From the NCBI GenBank assembly GCA_004322325.1, contig SCTP01000167.1, positions 1-11,087 of the forward strand: DNA of 11,087 nt. Reading direction: 5' to 3'. Below are positions 1 to 8,613 of the stretch, in pieces. The translations under genes were made by a program, and so were the position numbers. The notes beneath the pieces were generated by a model, which ran no database searches, was not told the origin of the DNA, and saw nothing but the letters and a program-made list of their open reading frames with translations. The first letter of the stretch is position 1. Every line of letters begins with the position of its first letter. The stretch comes from Gammaproteobacteria bacterium (GTDB lineage Bacteria > Pseudomonadota > Gammaproteobacteria > DSM-16500).

Positions 1-602
1 TTTAATGCATCAATATCCATGTTTCCATCAGGCCCCGTGGGAATTTCACGTACTTTAAATCCACACTGCACCGCCGAGGCAGGATTCGTACCATGCGCGG
101 CATCTGGCACTAAAATTTCATCGCGCGCTTTATCACCACGTGCGTGATGATAGGCACGAATCATTGCCACCCCTGCAAACTCACCTTGTGCACCCGCCAT
201 AGGGGATAAAGCGGCTTCTTTCATGCCAGTAACCGCTTTTAAAATTTCTTGCAGTTCATACGCGCATGCCATAAAACCTTGGCTGTTTTCGACTAACGAT
301 AAAGGGTGATGCTGTAAAAATCCTTCCAGCGAAGCGATTCGATGTACACCACGCGGGTTGTATTTCATCGTGCAAGAGCCTAAAGGGTAAAAATTCGTGT
401 CGATCGAAAAATTTTTCTTGGAAAGATTGGTGAAATGCCGCACCGCTTGTAACTCGGAAACCTCCGGTAAGCAGGGTTTGGTCGACCGTAAAAGGGAAGC
501 AGGAATGTCATCACATGCTTTCATCATATCGCATGAATCCGTCGGCCATTGCGCTTTTGCGTGACGGCCGCTGCGTGATTTTTCGAAAATTAACCCTGAC
601 AT
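1..602 (-). CDS. gcvPB: Glycine decarboxylase P protein, subunit 2 (GcvPB), N-terminal part
   Basis: This is the C-terminal-half subunit of the split, PLP-dependent glycine dehydrogenase (decarboxylating), which takes CO2 from glycine and passes the aminomethyl group to lipoyl-GcvH. The first 200 codons are present and the 3' end runs off the left edge. Reading 602 downward gives [20 protein letters not shown], then LPEVSEL (about residues 45-51), the family block [19 protein letters not shown] (66-84), GAQGEFAG (137-144) and [12 protein letters not shown] (166-177). All are hallmarks of GcvPB. The PLP-binding lysine (HxNxHKTF-type motif) lies further on and is outside the window. The ATG at 602 is preceded by a GGGAG Shine-Dalgarno and overlaps the end of gcvPA by 13 bases, which suggests translational coupling. 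No frameshift was found when the 200 codons were read through. Confidence 0.95.
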   Translation of the reverse strand, partial: MSGLIFEKSRSGRHAKAQWPTDSCDMMKACDDIPASLLRSTKPCLPEVSELQAVRHFTNLSKKNFSIDTNFYPLGSCTMKYNPRGVHRIASLEGFLQHHPLSLVENSQGFMACAYELQEILKAVTGMKEAALSPMAGAQGEFAGVAMIRAYHHARGDKARDEILVPDAAHGTNPASAVQCGFKVREIPTGPDGNMDIDAL

Positions 603-1987
603 GCTAACTTACTCCCTATCGATAAACTTTCTTCAAGTGCATGGTGCATACCCGTTGCTAGCCGCTTTATATCGTCGCTATTCTTTGTTTCGGTTGCGCA
701 AAGTAATAAACAATCACTTAATTCAGGATAAGTTTCTTTTAATGAATATCCCGCTTGAATGCCTTGTTTGGCTAATTGATATAAAACATAATCGACTGGC
801 TTATTGATGCGTAACACCGTTTCATGGAAAAAAGGCGAAGCAAAAACCGCTTTGATGCCAGGAATTGATAGTAATGCTTGTTTCATTTCACGCGTACGTT
901 GATGCGATACTGCCGCCACTTGGCGTAACCCTTCGGGACCCAGCAAGCTCATGTAAATCGTGGAGGCAGTCACCATTAATCCTTGGTTCGTACAAATATT
1001 AGAGGTCGCTTTCGCACGACGAATATGCTGCTCGCGCGCTTGCAAAGTGAGTACGTAACCAGGTTTGCCTTCGAGATCAACCGTCTTGCCCACAATACGA
1101 CCTGGCATTTGCCGAACATGGGCTTTTTTACAGCATAAAAAGCCGTAATAGGGGCCACCTGATGCCATTGGTACCCCTAATGGCTGTCCTTCCCCACAGG
1201 CGATATCAACCCCTTCTGCACCCCATTGGCCCGGTGGTTTCAACAATGCCATAGCGGTGGGATTTACCACGGCAATGGATAGTAATTTATTTTCCCGTGC
1301 CCAATCCGTTAACACATCTACTTCCTCTAATACACCAAAAAAATTCGGCTGAGGAATTACCAGTGCTGCTACGTCTTCTTGCAATAATTGATGCAGCGCT
1401 TGCCTATCTAACTGGCCCGTTTCTTTCTGATAAGGCACTTCAATTAAACGAATATTTTGTTGACACGTAATGGCTTGTGCTACTTGACGATAATGCGGAT
1501 GCACTGCCTTCGGAATGAGAATGCTGGATTTATTTTTATGACTGGCCAATCTCGATGCCATCAAAATCGCTTCCGCTAACGCAGAAGCGCCATCATACAG
1601 AGAGGCATTCGATACTTGCATCGCCATCAGACTCGCCATCATGCTTTGATATTCGTATATCAATTGCAAACTGCCTTGACTCGCTTCCGCTTGATACGGT
1701 GTATACGCTGTATAAAATTCTCCTCGCGTAGCAATATCCCACACCGCCGCAGGAAGATGATGCTCATAAGCTCCCGCACCAATGAAGCAAAGCAAACCAC
1801 CATCTTGCTGTGCACGTTCACGCATCAATCGCCCTAATTCCATTTCGGAGACACCAGCAGGAATTTGATCGGGTGCTACGTGGCGTAATGAGGCAGGGAT
1901 TTCATCAAACAAGGCTTCGATGTTGCTGATGCCTATTACTTCTAACATCTCTTGGATGTCTTGATCCGTATGCGGAATAAACGGCAT
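590..1987 (-). CDS. gcvPA: Glycine decarboxylase P protein, subunit 1 (GcvPA)
   Basis: This is the N-terminal-half subunit of the split P protein. With GcvPB it forms the active glycine decarboxylase of the cytosolic glycine cleavage system. The 465-residue product starts [15 protein letters not shown], the usual GcvPA N-terminus. It contains [15 protein letters not shown] (68-82), [18 protein letters not shown] (91-108, a PLP-enzyme-like segment) and [18 protein letters not shown] (318-335). The length is normal for the family. I place the start at 1987 rather than at an in-frame ATG four codons upstream (1999), because a perfect GGAGG lies 5 bases before 1987 and overlaps the upstream ATG. 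It follows gcvH by 15 bases and overlaps gcvPB by 13. The two-subunit arrangement is typical of many bacteria; E. coli has one fused GcvP. Confidence 0.96.
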   Translation of the reverse strand: MPFIPHTDQDIQEMLEVIGISNIEALFDEIPASLRHVAPDQIPAGVSEMELGRLMRERAQQDGGLLCFIGAGAYEHHLPAAVWDIATRGEFYTAYTPYQAEASQGSLQLIYEYQSMMASLMAMQVSNASLYDGASALAEAILMASRLASHKNKSSILIPKAVHPHYRQVAQAITCQQNIRLIEVPYQKETGQLDRQALHQLLQEDVAALVIPQPNFFGVLEEVDVLTDWARENKLLSIAVVNPTAMALLKPPGQWGAEGVDIACGEGQPLGVPMASGGPYYGFLCCKKAHVRQMPGRIVGKTVDLEGKPGYVLTLQAREQHIRRAKATSNICTNQGLMVTASTIYMSLLGPEGLRQVAAVSHQRTREMKQALLSIPGIKAVFASPFFHETVLRINKPVDYVLYQLAKQGIQAGYSLKETYPELSDCLLLCATETKNSDDIKRLATGMHHALEESLSIGSKLACQG

Positions 1988-1992
1988 GTTTT

Positions 1993-1997
1993 CCTCC
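1993..1997 (-). promoter_or_regulatory. Ribosome binding site that decides the gcvPA start
   Basis: A perfect GGAGG on the minus strand ends 5 bases before the ATG at 1987. It lies inside what would be the second and third codons if translation began at the ATG at 1999, so the downstream start is the better one. Confidence 0.8.
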
Positions 1998-2002
1998 ATG
2001 CA

Positions 2003-2392
2003 TTAATGAGCTTCAGCAGCCACTACTTTGGAATATTCATCAGGGGTTAATAAATGGAACTTATTTTCATCCAGCGGACGAATGCGAATCAACCAGCCTT
2101 TGCCATACGGATCTTGGTTGATGATATGCGGGTTCTCAATGACTTCTTCATTGATCTCCACCACTTCACCTGGTATCGGGCAATACACATCCGCGGCTGC
2201 TTTAACTGATTCTACTACCGCACATTCTTGATGTGCTTCTAGATTACTATCCGGTTGAGGTAACTCGACGTATACCAAATCACCTAACATGGTTTGTGCA
2301 TGATCGGTAATGCCGATGATTAACATTTCACCTTCTTTTTTCACCCATTCATGGGTTTTGGTGTATTGCAGGTTTTGCGGTATTTTGCTCAT
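2003..2392 (-). CDS. gcvH: Glycine cleavage system H protein (lipoyl carrier)
   Basis: GcvH carries the aminomethyl intermediate on a lipoyl arm between the P, T and L proteins. The 129-residue product opens MSKIPQNLQYTKTHEW, a standard H-protein N-terminus. It holds the lipoylation site ECAVVESVKAAAD, with the modified lysine at residue 64, the same position as in E. coli. The C-terminal half (GEVVEINEEVIENPHIIN, then GKGWLIRI) completes the barrel-sandwich lipoyl domain. I chose the ATG at 2392: it has an AGAGAGA ribosome site about 7 bases ahead. The open frame extends upstream to 2440, but that stretch overlaps the end of gcvT and looks nothing like the family. The gene lies 19 bases after gcvT and 15 before gcvPA. 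Confidence 0.97.
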   Translation of the reverse strand: MSKIPQNLQYTKTHEWVKKEGEMLIIGITDHAQTMLGDLVYVELPQPDSNLEAHQECAVVESVKAAADVYCPIPGEVVEINEEVIENPHIINQDPYGKGWLIRIRPLDENKFHLLTPDEYSKVVAAEAH

Positions 2393-2411
2393 AGCATTCT
2401 CTCTTTGATGG

Positions 2412-3494
2412 TTAAAACATCTTCTTACCATAACGCACAAAAGGCGGCTTCATCATTTGTGCCGGAACGGGTTTATTGCGTATCTCAACGCTACAACGAT
2501 TTTCTTCTCCTGCCGGTACACGCGCAAGTGCAATACTCTTTTCCAATGTCGGTGAATACCCACCACTGGTCACTTCGCCTTCGCCATCTCCTTCGACTAG
2601 CACTTTTTGATGATTACGAATAATACCTGGGCCTTCTAAAACCAGCCCCACTAATCGGCGCTTCACGCCTGTTTGCAATTGTGCCTCCAATACGTCTCGG
2701 CCGATAAAATACCGATCAGCAGGATCCATGGCCACTGTCCACGCTAAGTTGGATTCTAAAGGCGTCACGGTTTCATCCATGTCTGAGCCGTAGAGATTTA
2801 AACCTGCTTCGAGGCGCAGGGTATCACGCGCCCCTAAACCACAAGGTACAATACCGGCATCAAGCGCAGATTGCCAGAAGCGTGCTGTCTCTGTGGCGGG
2901 AAAAATAATTTCATAACCATCTTCGCCGGTGTAACCCGTGCGGGCAATAAACCAGTCATCGTGCCTAAAAAACGTAAAGGGTTTTAATAGCTGAATTTGT
3001 TCGACCCATTCTTTCGACCAACAAGCACTGATCTTATCTTTTGCTTGTGGACCTTGAATAGCCAGCATGGCTAAATCTGTTCGTTCTGTAATCGTGATAT
3101 GAAAAGAAACAGATTGCATACGCATCCACGCTAAATCTTTTTCTCGGGTGCCAGCGTTAATCACAATACGATAAAAATCATCCGCGATTTTATAAATAAT
3201 CAAGTCATCCAACACACCGCCTTGCTCATTGAGCATGCAACTGTAGAGGGCTTTACCTTCCACTAAGCGATCAACATTATTCGCCACTAACCGGCGTAAG
3301 TAAGCAGCGCTATCCGCGCCGTGAATATCTACCACGCCCATGTGCGAGACATCAAACATACCAGCACATTGTCTGACGTGATGATGTTCTTGCAATTGTG
3401 AACCATAATGGAGCGGCATGTCCCAGCCGGCAAAGTCAACGATTTTGGCGTTGGATTTGAGATGTAAATGGTAAAACGGTGTACGTTTGCTCAC
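2412..3494 (-). CDS. gcvT: Aminomethyltransferase (glycine cleavage T protein)
   Basis: GcvT releases ammonia from aminomethyl-lipoyl-GcvH and transfers the one-carbon unit to tetrahydrofolate, giving 5,10-methylene-THF. The product is 360 residues, close to the 364 of E. coli. Family motifs are FAGWDMP (21-27), MFDVSHMG (46-53), GGVLDD (92-97, containing the aspartate expected at the folate site), GYTGEDGYE (187-195) and GLGARDTLRLEAGL (219-232). Translation appears to start at GTG (3494). An AAGGAA ribosome site lies about 10 bases upstream, and the only nearby ATG is out of frame and runs straight into TGA. It begins 30 bases after the upstream hydroxylase gene, too short for a glycine riboswitch. 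Confidence 0.97.
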   Translation of the reverse strand: MSKRTPFYHLHLKSNAKIVDFAGWDMPLHYGSQLQEHHHVRQCAGMFDVSHMGVVDIHGADSAAYLRRLVANNVDRLVEGKALYSCMLNEQGGVLDDLIIYKIADDFYRIVINAGTREKDLAWMRMQSVSFHITITERTDLAMLAIQGPQAKDKISACWSKEWVEQIQLLKPFTFFRHDDWFIARTGYTGEDGYEIIFPATETARFWQSALDAGIVPCGLGARDTLRLEAGLNLYGSDMDETVTPLESNLAWTVAMDPADRYFIGRDVLEAQLQTGVKRRLVGLVLEGPGIIRNHQKVLVEGDGEGEVTSGGYSPTLEKSIALARVPAGEENRCSVEIRNKPVPAQMMKPPFVRYGKKMF

Positions 3495-3524
3495 ATATTT
3501 ATTCCTTAAAATGTGTACAACAAT

Positions 3525-4739
3525 TCACGCAAGTGAAGGCTGAGGAGTATAACGGTTCGACGCTAGCTTAGGAAGCCCCAGGCGATTACCTACCGCTTGC
3601 GACGTGAAGAGATTTTTTATCCATTCCATTTTATCTATCACATTTAATCCCGTGGTGTGAAATGCCTCGAAAGAGGTTTTAATGATATCCACTCCTCTCA
3701 TCATGATCATATTATCTGCCTTACGCCAACGCTCATACGCACGCAACGTTGGCAGGCTGGAAAAATCACGGCGATTTTTGAGGGCGGTTGTGATCACTTC
3801 TACTAAACTTGCTGCATCTAATAAACCAAGATTCACGCCTTGTCCTGCTAAGGGGTGAATAACATGTGCTGCATCACCGATCAAGATCACACGACCGTGA
3901 ATATACTGCTGTGCTTGTTGCTGGTATAGCGGGAATGAATAGCGCTGTCCAACGTCGAGGATGTCACCGAGATGAAAAGAAAAAGCTTGTGCGAGAGCAA
4001 GCTTAAATTCATTTTCTGGCAAAGCTAAATAATGATTGGCTTCCTCTACCGGTAATGACCATACGATCGATGACAAATTTTCTTCTGCTAATGGCAAAAA
4101 GGCTAGCGGCCCACTGGGTAAGAAAATTTGTCTGGCCACTTTGTGATGCGGTAAGGCTGTTTTAACGGTCGCTACAATCGCAATTTGCTGATAATCGTAT
4201 TGCTTTATTACGATCCCCGTTTTTTCCCGCAGCCAAGAATGCGCGCCATCGGCGGCCACCGCCAGTTTCGCTGTCAACACGCGATCATCGGTGGTGATGA
4301 ATTCAATCTGGTGCGCTTTTTGCTGAAACGCTTTTAGCCTCACCGGTGAAATCGTTTGAATTTGCGGATAATGTTGTATTTTTTCGTTAAGCGCGGATTG
4401 TATGACATTATTTTCCACAATGTACCCGAGCACTGCTTCCGCAATCGCATGACTATCAAATTGGATAGCCTGCCCTGCTGCATCCCATACTTTAATACTC
4501 GTAAATGGACTCACACGTTTCGCTTTCATCGCTTCCCACACGTTAAGCGATTGAAAAATACGCTGCGATGATAAGGCAATGGCACTAACACGATGATGAT
4601 AAGGGGAGAATGCCCACGGCTCGATAAAAGGCTTAGCTTCTAAAAGGCCGATGGATAAAGTCGATTGTTGTGCAAGCGCAAGTGCACAAGTCGCTCCTAC
4701 CATCCCGCCACCAACAATAATGACGTCATAATGATTCAT
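3525..4739 (-). CDS. UbiH/UbiI/UbiF-family FAD-dependent ubiquinone biosynthesis hydroxylase
   Basis: This is a flavin monooxygenase of the family that hydroxylates the aromatic ring of ubiquinone precursors at the inner membrane. The 404-residue product has the N-terminal FAD-binding GGGMVG (10-15) after a VIIV strand, the second FAD/NADPH motif AADGAHSWLR (162-171), and the C-terminal GDAAHVIHPLAGQGVNLG (288-305). The stretch LAFLPLAEENLSSIVWSLP (212-230) resembles E. coli UbiI (VisC). In E. coli ubiI lies directly before gcvT, as this gene does, so C5-hydroxylation is the favoured role. However, the C-terminal part (ERWRKADNMIMMRGVD) is also UbiF-like, and Legionellales may use one enzyme for several positions, so I give no symbol. 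It starts 3 bases after algC ends. Confidence 0.9.
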   Translation of the reverse strand: MNHYDVIIVGGGMVGATCALALAQQSTLSIGLLEAKPFIEPWAFSPYHHRVSAIALSSQRIFQSLNVWEAMKAKRVSPFTSIKVWDAAGQAIQFDSHAIAEAVLGYIVENNVIQSALNEKIQHYPQIQTISPVRLKAFQQKAHQIEFITTDDRVLTAKLAVAADGAHSWLREKTGIVIKQYDYQQIAIVATVKTALPHHKVARQIFLPSGPLAFLPLAEENLSSIVWSLPVEEANHYLALPENEFKLALAQAFSFHLGDILDVGQRYSFPLYQQQAQQYIHGRVILIGDAAHVIHPLAGQGVNLGLLDAASLVEVITTALKNRRDFSSLPTLRAYERWRKADNMIMMRGVDIIKTSFEAFHTTGLNVIDKMEWIKNLFTSQAVGNRLGLPKLASNRYTPQPSLA

Positions 4740-4742
4740 AAA

Positions 4743-6113
4743 TTAAAAAGGTAACACCAAATCCGGTTTAACTGACAACATCCATTCACGAAATAAAAAC
4801 TGAATTTTTTTCAGCATGGTTTCATTTAATGCTTCAAAACGTAAAATTAAATATGGCGTCGTATTAGAAGGACGAACCAACCCCCATCCTTCCGCAAAAT
4901 TGACGCGCAAACCGTCAATCGTCATCAATTCTTTTGCATCAGTGAAATGCGCTTTATTTTTAAGCTGCTGCATCAGCGGAAATTTTTCTTCTTCGGTCAC
5001 AGCAACTTTTAATTCCGATGTGCTCACACTATTCGGAATGGAAGCAAAAATCGATACGCTATCCTCGTGTTGCGATAAAATCTCAAGCAATCGTGCCCCT
5101 GCATATAGTGCATCATCAAAACCATTCCAGCGGTCTTTAAAAAAGAAATGTCCACTCATTTCACCGGCTAATTGCGCTTTTGTTTCAGCCATTTTTGCCT
5201 TGATCAGTGAATGACCCGTTTTCCACATGATAGGTTCACCTTCTAAGGAGCGAATCAACGTGCCTAATAAATTAGTACATTTCACATCGTAAATAATCTT
5301 GGCACGCGGTTGATGGGTTAAGACGGATTGTGCAAATAGCATTAACAATCGATCAGGATAAATAATTTCACCTAAGCGCGTCACGACACCAAGACGATCG
5401 CCATCCCCATCAAACGCTAAACCAACTTCTGCTTCTTTTTCTTGTACTACACGAATTAAATCTTGCAAATTATCAGGATGACCAGGATCAGGATGATGAT
5501 TAGGGAAACGTCCATCGACGTGACAAAATAATTCTTGCACGTCGCAGCCTAAGGCCCGAAATAAAGTAGGTGCAATCATGCCGGTGACACCGTTACCGGC
5601 ATCAATGACAATTTTTAAAGGACGTGCCAGGGGCACGGTTTGGGTAATGTGCTGGATGTATGTCTCCATCATGTCACATTCGTATCGCTTGCCTTGCCCT
5701 TCGTGAAATCGCTTGGCCAGAATGCGTTGGTAAAGTCGTTGAATTTGCTCTTCTGCTAGCGTGACACCATTGACTACCATTTTTAAGCCATTGTAGTCAG
5801 AAGGATTATGACTGCCTGTTAACATCACGCCTGAATGTTCTTCGCCCACATGCACCGCATAGTAAAGTAACGGTGTGGGTGCCATGCCGATATCAATGAC
5901 ATCGCAGCCAGTCGAGAGAATACCGTTTGATAACGCTACCGCCAACGTAGGACCCGATAAACGGCCATCGCGCGCGATCATCAGCTGGCGACCACCTTCA
6001 TCTTGTACTAATGAACCAAGTGCTTTGCCGATCAGATAGACGGTGTCTTCCGTCAACGTCTGGCCAACAATACCGCGAATATCGTAAGCACGAAAAATAG
6101 AAGCCTCTATCAT
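4743..6113 (-). CDS. algC: Phosphomannomutase/phosphoglucomutase (AlgC type)
   Basis: This cytosolic alpha-D-phosphohexomutase interconverts the 1- and 6-phosphates of mannose or glucose, feeding lipopolysaccharide and exopolysaccharide synthesis. All four active-site loops are visible in 456 residues: the phosphoserine loop MLTGSHNPSDYNG (97-109, Ser101), the Mg-binding DGDGDR (235-240), the sugar-recognition GEMSGH (317-322) and the phosphate-binding RPSNTTP (414-420). FRAYDIRG near the N-terminus (7-14) is the usual opening. GEMSGH favours the bifunctional PMM/PGM class over GlmM, which also differs in its serine loop. Its ATG shares one base with the dut stop codon (TAATG). The algC-dut-coaBC order matches Pseudomonas aeruginosa, which supports the symbol. 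Confidence 0.93.
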   Translation of the reverse strand: MIEASIFRAYDIRGIVGQTLTEDTVYLIGKALGSLVQDEGGRQLMIARDGRLSGPTLAVALSNGILSTGCDVIDIGMAPTPLLYYAVHVGEEHSGVMLTGSHNPSDYNGLKMVVNGVTLAEEQIQRLYQRILAKRFHEGQGKRYECDMMETYIQHITQTVPLARPLKIVIDAGNGVTGMIAPTLFRALGCDVQELFCHVDGRFPNHHPDPGHPDNLQDLIRVVQEKEAEVGLAFDGDGDRLGVVTRLGEIIYPDRLLMLFAQSVLTHQPRAKIIYDVKCTNLLGTLIRSLEGEPIMWKTGHSLIKAKMAETKAQLAGEMSGHFFFKDRWNGFDDALYAGARLLEILSQHEDSVSIFASIPNSVSTSELKVAVTEEEKFPLMQQLKNKAHFTDAKELMTIDGLRVNFAEGWGLVRPSNTTPYLILRFEALNETMLKKIQFLFREWMLSVKPDLVLPF

Positions 6114-6622
6114 TAATTTTTCCCCGAATGACCAAAACCACCCGTACCGCGTGAAGTGGCATCAAATTCATCCACAACATCGAAATGCGCACGAATGATT
6201 GGTAAAAAAACCAGTTGCGCAATACGGTCACCTGGCTCAATGGTATAAGCCACTTGACCGCGGTTCCAACAAGACACCATGAGTGGACCTTGATAATCTG
6301 CATCGATCAGACCAACGAGATTGCCTAAGACTAATCCGTGTTTATGACCTAAACCAGAGCGCGGCAGGATGACGGCTGTGACATGCGGATTACCGATATA
6401 AATAGAGATGCCGGTCGGAATAAGATGGGTTTGACCCGGCTCTATCGTGAGAGATTGCTCTAAACAGGCTCGTAAATCCAAACCCGCTGCATCCGTCGTT
6501 TCATAACGCGGTAAAGGAAATTCCTTACCAATGCGGGCATCGAGAATTTTTACCTGGATCGATGTGGGAGACATCGGTGCTATTATCTGTTCTGTCGTCG
6601 GTTGTATCAATTTCTCAGTCAT
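6113..6622 (-). CDS. dut: Deoxyuridine 5'-triphosphate nucleotidohydrolase (dUTPase)
   Basis: Dut hydrolyses dUTP to dUMP and pyrophosphate, keeping uracil out of DNA and supplying dUMP for thymidylate synthesis; it normally works as a homotrimer. All five dUTPase motifs are present: AGLDLRA (46-52), PRSG (87-90), GLIDADYQG (104-112), GDRIAQLVF (131-139) and the P-loop-like [10 protein letters not shown] (158-167). The product is 169 residues against about 151 for E. coli. The excess is an N-terminal tail (residues 1-20) before the usual [17 protein letters not shown]. The upstream start is nevertheless well supported: the ATG at 6622 sits in an ATGA overlap with the coaBC stop and has a strong AGGAAGGAG 8 bases ahead, while the internal Met17 has no ribosome site. 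Confidence 0.97.
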   Translation of the reverse strand: MTEKLIQPTTEQIIAPMSPTSIQVKILDARIGKEFPLPRYETTDAAGLDLRACLEQSLTIEPGQTHLIPTGISIYIGNPHVTAVILPRSGLGHKHGLVLGNLVGLIDADYQGPLMVSCWNRGQVAYTIEPGDRIAQLVFLPIIRAHFDVVDEFDATSRGTGGFGHSGKN

Positions 6623-7827
6623 TGTTTTTTCTCCTTCCTGAATTCATCCGCTATGATCTTCACTAATTGTGTGGCTAATCGGCGCTTCGTGGTGGTGGGC
6701 AAATGCCATTCTTGCGTTGCCGTCATCACCGTCACCTCATTGTCATCACCACCCATTCCCACGCCACCCCCGACACGATTCGCAATAATCATATTCATGT
6801 TCTTTCGTTCGCGTTTGGCTCTGGCCTGTTCCAGCACATTGTCTGTCTCAGCGGCAAACCCAACGATAAACGGTTTCTCCGGCAACTGACCGATGCTGGC
6901 AACAATGTCAGGATTAGGCACAAGCGTCATCTGGATGGCGGAGTTGGTTTTATGAATTTTCTGCTCAGCCACGTTCTCACAGCGATAGTCACTCACCGCT
7001 GCAACGGCCAAAAAGATATCACACTGGCCGATTTTTTTCACTACCGTCTCGTACATTTCTTGGGCAGTCGTGACAGAAAGACGCTCTACTCGCGCAGGAG
7101 TCGGAATGGCGACCGGCCCGCTAATCAGCGTCACCTGCGCACCTGCCTCGCGTGCTGCTTCGGCGAGTGCATAACCCATCTTGCCGGAACTGCCGTTGGT
7201 CATGAAACGAACGGGGTCGATGGCTTCATGCGTCGGGCCGGCTGTCACGAGGACGTGAAGTCCGGCGAGCGCTTCATGTTCAAACAGGGCACTTACTTTT
7301 TTAACGATATCAACCGGTTCCATCATCCGTCCTGGACCGATATCCCCGCAAGCTTGGCTGCCTTCCGCTGGATCCAGCAAACAAATCGATTTAGCCTTTA
7401 ATGCTTGCAGATTCTGTTGCGTTAACCTATGCTTCCACATCCCTTGATTCATCGCTGGTGCAATGGCAATGGGGGCGGTGGTTGCCAGGCACAAAGTAGT
7501 GAGTAAATCATCGGCCTGCCCATTTGCAAGACGTGCCATCAAATCCGCTGTCGCTGGCGCGATCACCACCGCATCGGCCCAACGCGCCAACTCAATATGC
7601 CCCATGGCTGCCTCAGCATGGACGTCAAACAAGTCATCGTGAACCGGAAAACCCGACACCGCTTGCATCGTCAGCGGGGTAATAAACCGCTTGGCATTTT
7701 CCGTCATCGCAACCCGCACGATGGCACCCGCCTCCCGTAAGCGCCGGACTAAGTCGGCACTTTTATAAGCAGCAATGCTGCCTGTGACCCCCAATAGAAT
7801 GTGTTTATTAGCTAGAAACTGCGTCAT
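6619..7827 (-). CDS. coaBC: Bifunctional phosphopantothenoylcysteine decarboxylase / phosphopantothenate-cysteine ligase
   Basis: CoaBC carries out two consecutive steps of coenzyme A synthesis: CTP-dependent joining of cysteine to 4'-phosphopantothenate, then FMN-dependent decarboxylation to 4'-phosphopantetheine. In 402 residues the N-terminal CoaC domain shows [10 protein letters not shown] (13-22), the catalytic histidine in [11 protein letters not shown] (His77), PAMN (124-127) and the flap cysteine in [11 protein letters not shown] (Cys160). The C-terminal CoaB domain shows [21 protein letters not shown] (195-215, Asn211), AAVSDY (276-281) and KIHK (290-293). These residues line up with the E. 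coli active sites within two positions. It is the first gene of the leftward cluster and diverges from radC. Its ribosome site (GGAAAAA-like) is weak, in contrast to that of dut. Confidence 0.98.
   Translation of the reverse strand: MTQFLANKHILLGVTGSIAAYKSADLVRRLREAGAIVRVAMTENAKRFITPLTMQAVSGFPVHDDLFDVHAEAAMGHIELARWADAVVIAPATADLMARLANGQADDLLTTLCLATTAPIAIAPAMNQGMWKHRLTQQNLQALKAKSICLLDPAEGSQACGDIGPGRMMEPVDIVKKVSALFEHEALAGLHVLVTAGPTHEAIDPVRFMTNGSSGKMGYALAEAAREAGAQVTLISGPVAIPTPARVERLSVTTAQEMYETVVKKIGQCDIFLAVAAVSDYRCENVAEQKIHKTNSAIQMTLVPNPDIVASIGQLPEKPFIVGFAAETDNVLEQARAKRERKNMNMIIANRVGGGVGMGGDDNEVTVMTATQEWHLPTTTKRRLATQLVKIIADEFRKEKKQ
6631..6639 (-). promoter_or_regulatory. Strong ribosome binding site of dut, inside the coaBC 3' end
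   Basis: AGGAAGGAG on the minus strand lies 8 bases before the dut ATG (6622) within the last coaBC codons. It supports the longer dUTPase start and coupled translation of the two genes. Confidence 0.75.
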
Positions 7828-7879
7828 GAATGTTCATTTTTCCACTAACGGTTGATTAAGATAACACAGGAGATATCCT
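7828..7879. promoter_or_regulatory. Divergent coaBC/radC intergenic region
   Basis: These 52 bases separate the starts of coaBC (leftward) and radC (rightward), so signals for both directions must lie here or in the flanking 5' codons. An ACAGGAG ribosome site for radC is clear at 7866-7872. I see no good sigma70 hexamer pair on either strand, so the promoters are inferred from the divergent layout only. Confidence 0.5.
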
Positions 7880-8560
7880 ATGCCCATTACTGATTGGCCC
7901 CAGGAAGACAGGCCACGAGAGAAGCTGTTAAATAAGGGCGAACAAGCCCTCACGGATGCGGAATTGATCGCGATTTTCCTCAAGACTGGCATTCGTGGCA
8001 AGACGGCTCTCGACATTGCGAAGGCTTTGTTAAGCGAATACGGCAGCCTGAAAAAATTACTCGCCGCACCTCCGCAAGTCCTTATGCAAAAGCCGGGTGT
8101 CGGGTTAGCCAAGTATGCTGCTCTCAAGGCTGCTTTGGAACTCGGCCGACGTTACCAGAGCGAGTCTATTCCGACAGGTACGATTCTTGATAGCACACGC
8201 CGTGCCCAGCAGTTTCTGGCTGATCGCTTACGTCACCATGCGAACGAGGTTTTTGCTTGCCTCTTTCTGGATACCCGCTTTCGATTGATTTGTTTCGAGG
8301 AACTCTTCCAAGGCACCATCCATTCCGCCACCATCTACCCTCGCGAAATCGTCCGCCGGGGTCTTACGCACAATGCAGCGAAAGTCATCCTTGCCCATAA
8401 TCACCCATCGGGCCACCCTGCCCCCAGCTTGGCGGACAAGGAAATTACCCAACTTATCCAACAGGCACTCGCCATGGTGGATATAGCGGTGGTCGACCAT
8501 GTTATTATCGGCAACCCGGATAATTTCTCGTTTGCGGATGCGGGGATGCTTCTTGATTAA
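7880..8560 (+). CDS. radC: RadC family JAB/MPN domain protein
   Basis: RadC proteins were named for a supposed DNA repair role that has since been questioned; the true function is unsettled. The 226-residue product has the N-terminal helix-hairpin-helix-like region (KPGVGLAKYAAL, 71-82) and the C-terminal JAMM metalloprotease-type motif H-x-H-x7-S-x2-D: His173, His175, Ser183 and Asp186, in AHNHPSG followed by PSLADKE. The metal-site residues are complete, so the fold should be able to bind zinc. The length is typical (E. coli about 222). A GGAG ribosome site precedes the ATG. The coaBC//radC divergence is the standard gammaproteobacterial arrangement, but rpmB is displaced from its usual place just downstream by the toxin-antitoxin pair. 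Confidence 0.95.
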   Translation: MPITDWPQEDRPREKLLNKGEQALTDAELIAIFLKTGIRGKTALDIAKALLSEYGSLKKLLAAPPQVLMQKPGVGLAKYAALKAALELGRRYQSESIPTGTILDSTRRAQQFLADRLRHHANEVFACLFLDTRFRLICFEELFQGTIHSATIYPREIVRRGLTHNAAKVILAHNHPSGHPAPSLADKEITQLIQQALAMVDIAVVDHVIIGNPDNFSFADAGMLLD

Positions 8561-8581
8561 CATACCGCTATCATTCATAAT
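8553..8581 (+). promoter_or_regulatory. Probable sigma70 promoter of the toxin-antitoxin operon
   Basis: A TTGATT -35 (8553-8558) and a CATAAT -10 (8576-8581) are separated by exactly 17 bases. The -35 overlaps the radC stop codon, and the -10 lies just ahead of the palindromic operator and the antitoxin ATG at 8614. Predicted by eye only. Confidence 0.6.
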
Positions 8582-8601
8582 ATACGTATTATACACGTGT
8601 A
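8582..8601 (+). promoter_or_regulatory. Tandem palindromic operator of the toxin-antitoxin operon
   Basis: Two perfect short palindromes lie side by side: ATACGTAT (8582-8589) and TACACGTGTA (8592-8601). Both centre on a CG step, and the centres are 11 bases apart, about one helical turn. They begin next to the -10 hexamer and end 12 bases before the antitoxin ATG. This is where an autorepressor of the ribbon-helix-helix type would be expected to bind, often as cooperative dimers. Binding is inferred. Confidence 0.6.
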
Positions 8602-8613
8602 AAGAGATTCATT

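Noticed and set aside
1987..1999. Longer gcvPA start, adding MEEN
   Set aside because: The upstream ATG overlaps the perfect GGAGG that serves the ATG at 1987, and family members begin MPFIPHT-like.
2393..2440. N-terminal extension of gcvH to 2440
   Set aside because: It would overlap the gcvT 3' end and adds a Cys/Arg-rich stretch unlike any H protein; a ribosome site fits the ATG at 2392.
6703..7401. Long plus-strand open frame (232 codons) opposite coaBC
   Set aside because: It is antisense to a fully conserved enzyme, and its His/Arg/Cys-rich translation resembles no protein family; it is a by-product of coaBC codon use.
8228..8596. Minus-strand open frame opposite the radC 3' half
   Set aside because: It lies antisense to the JAMM domain coding sequence, with no ribosome site or family resemblance.
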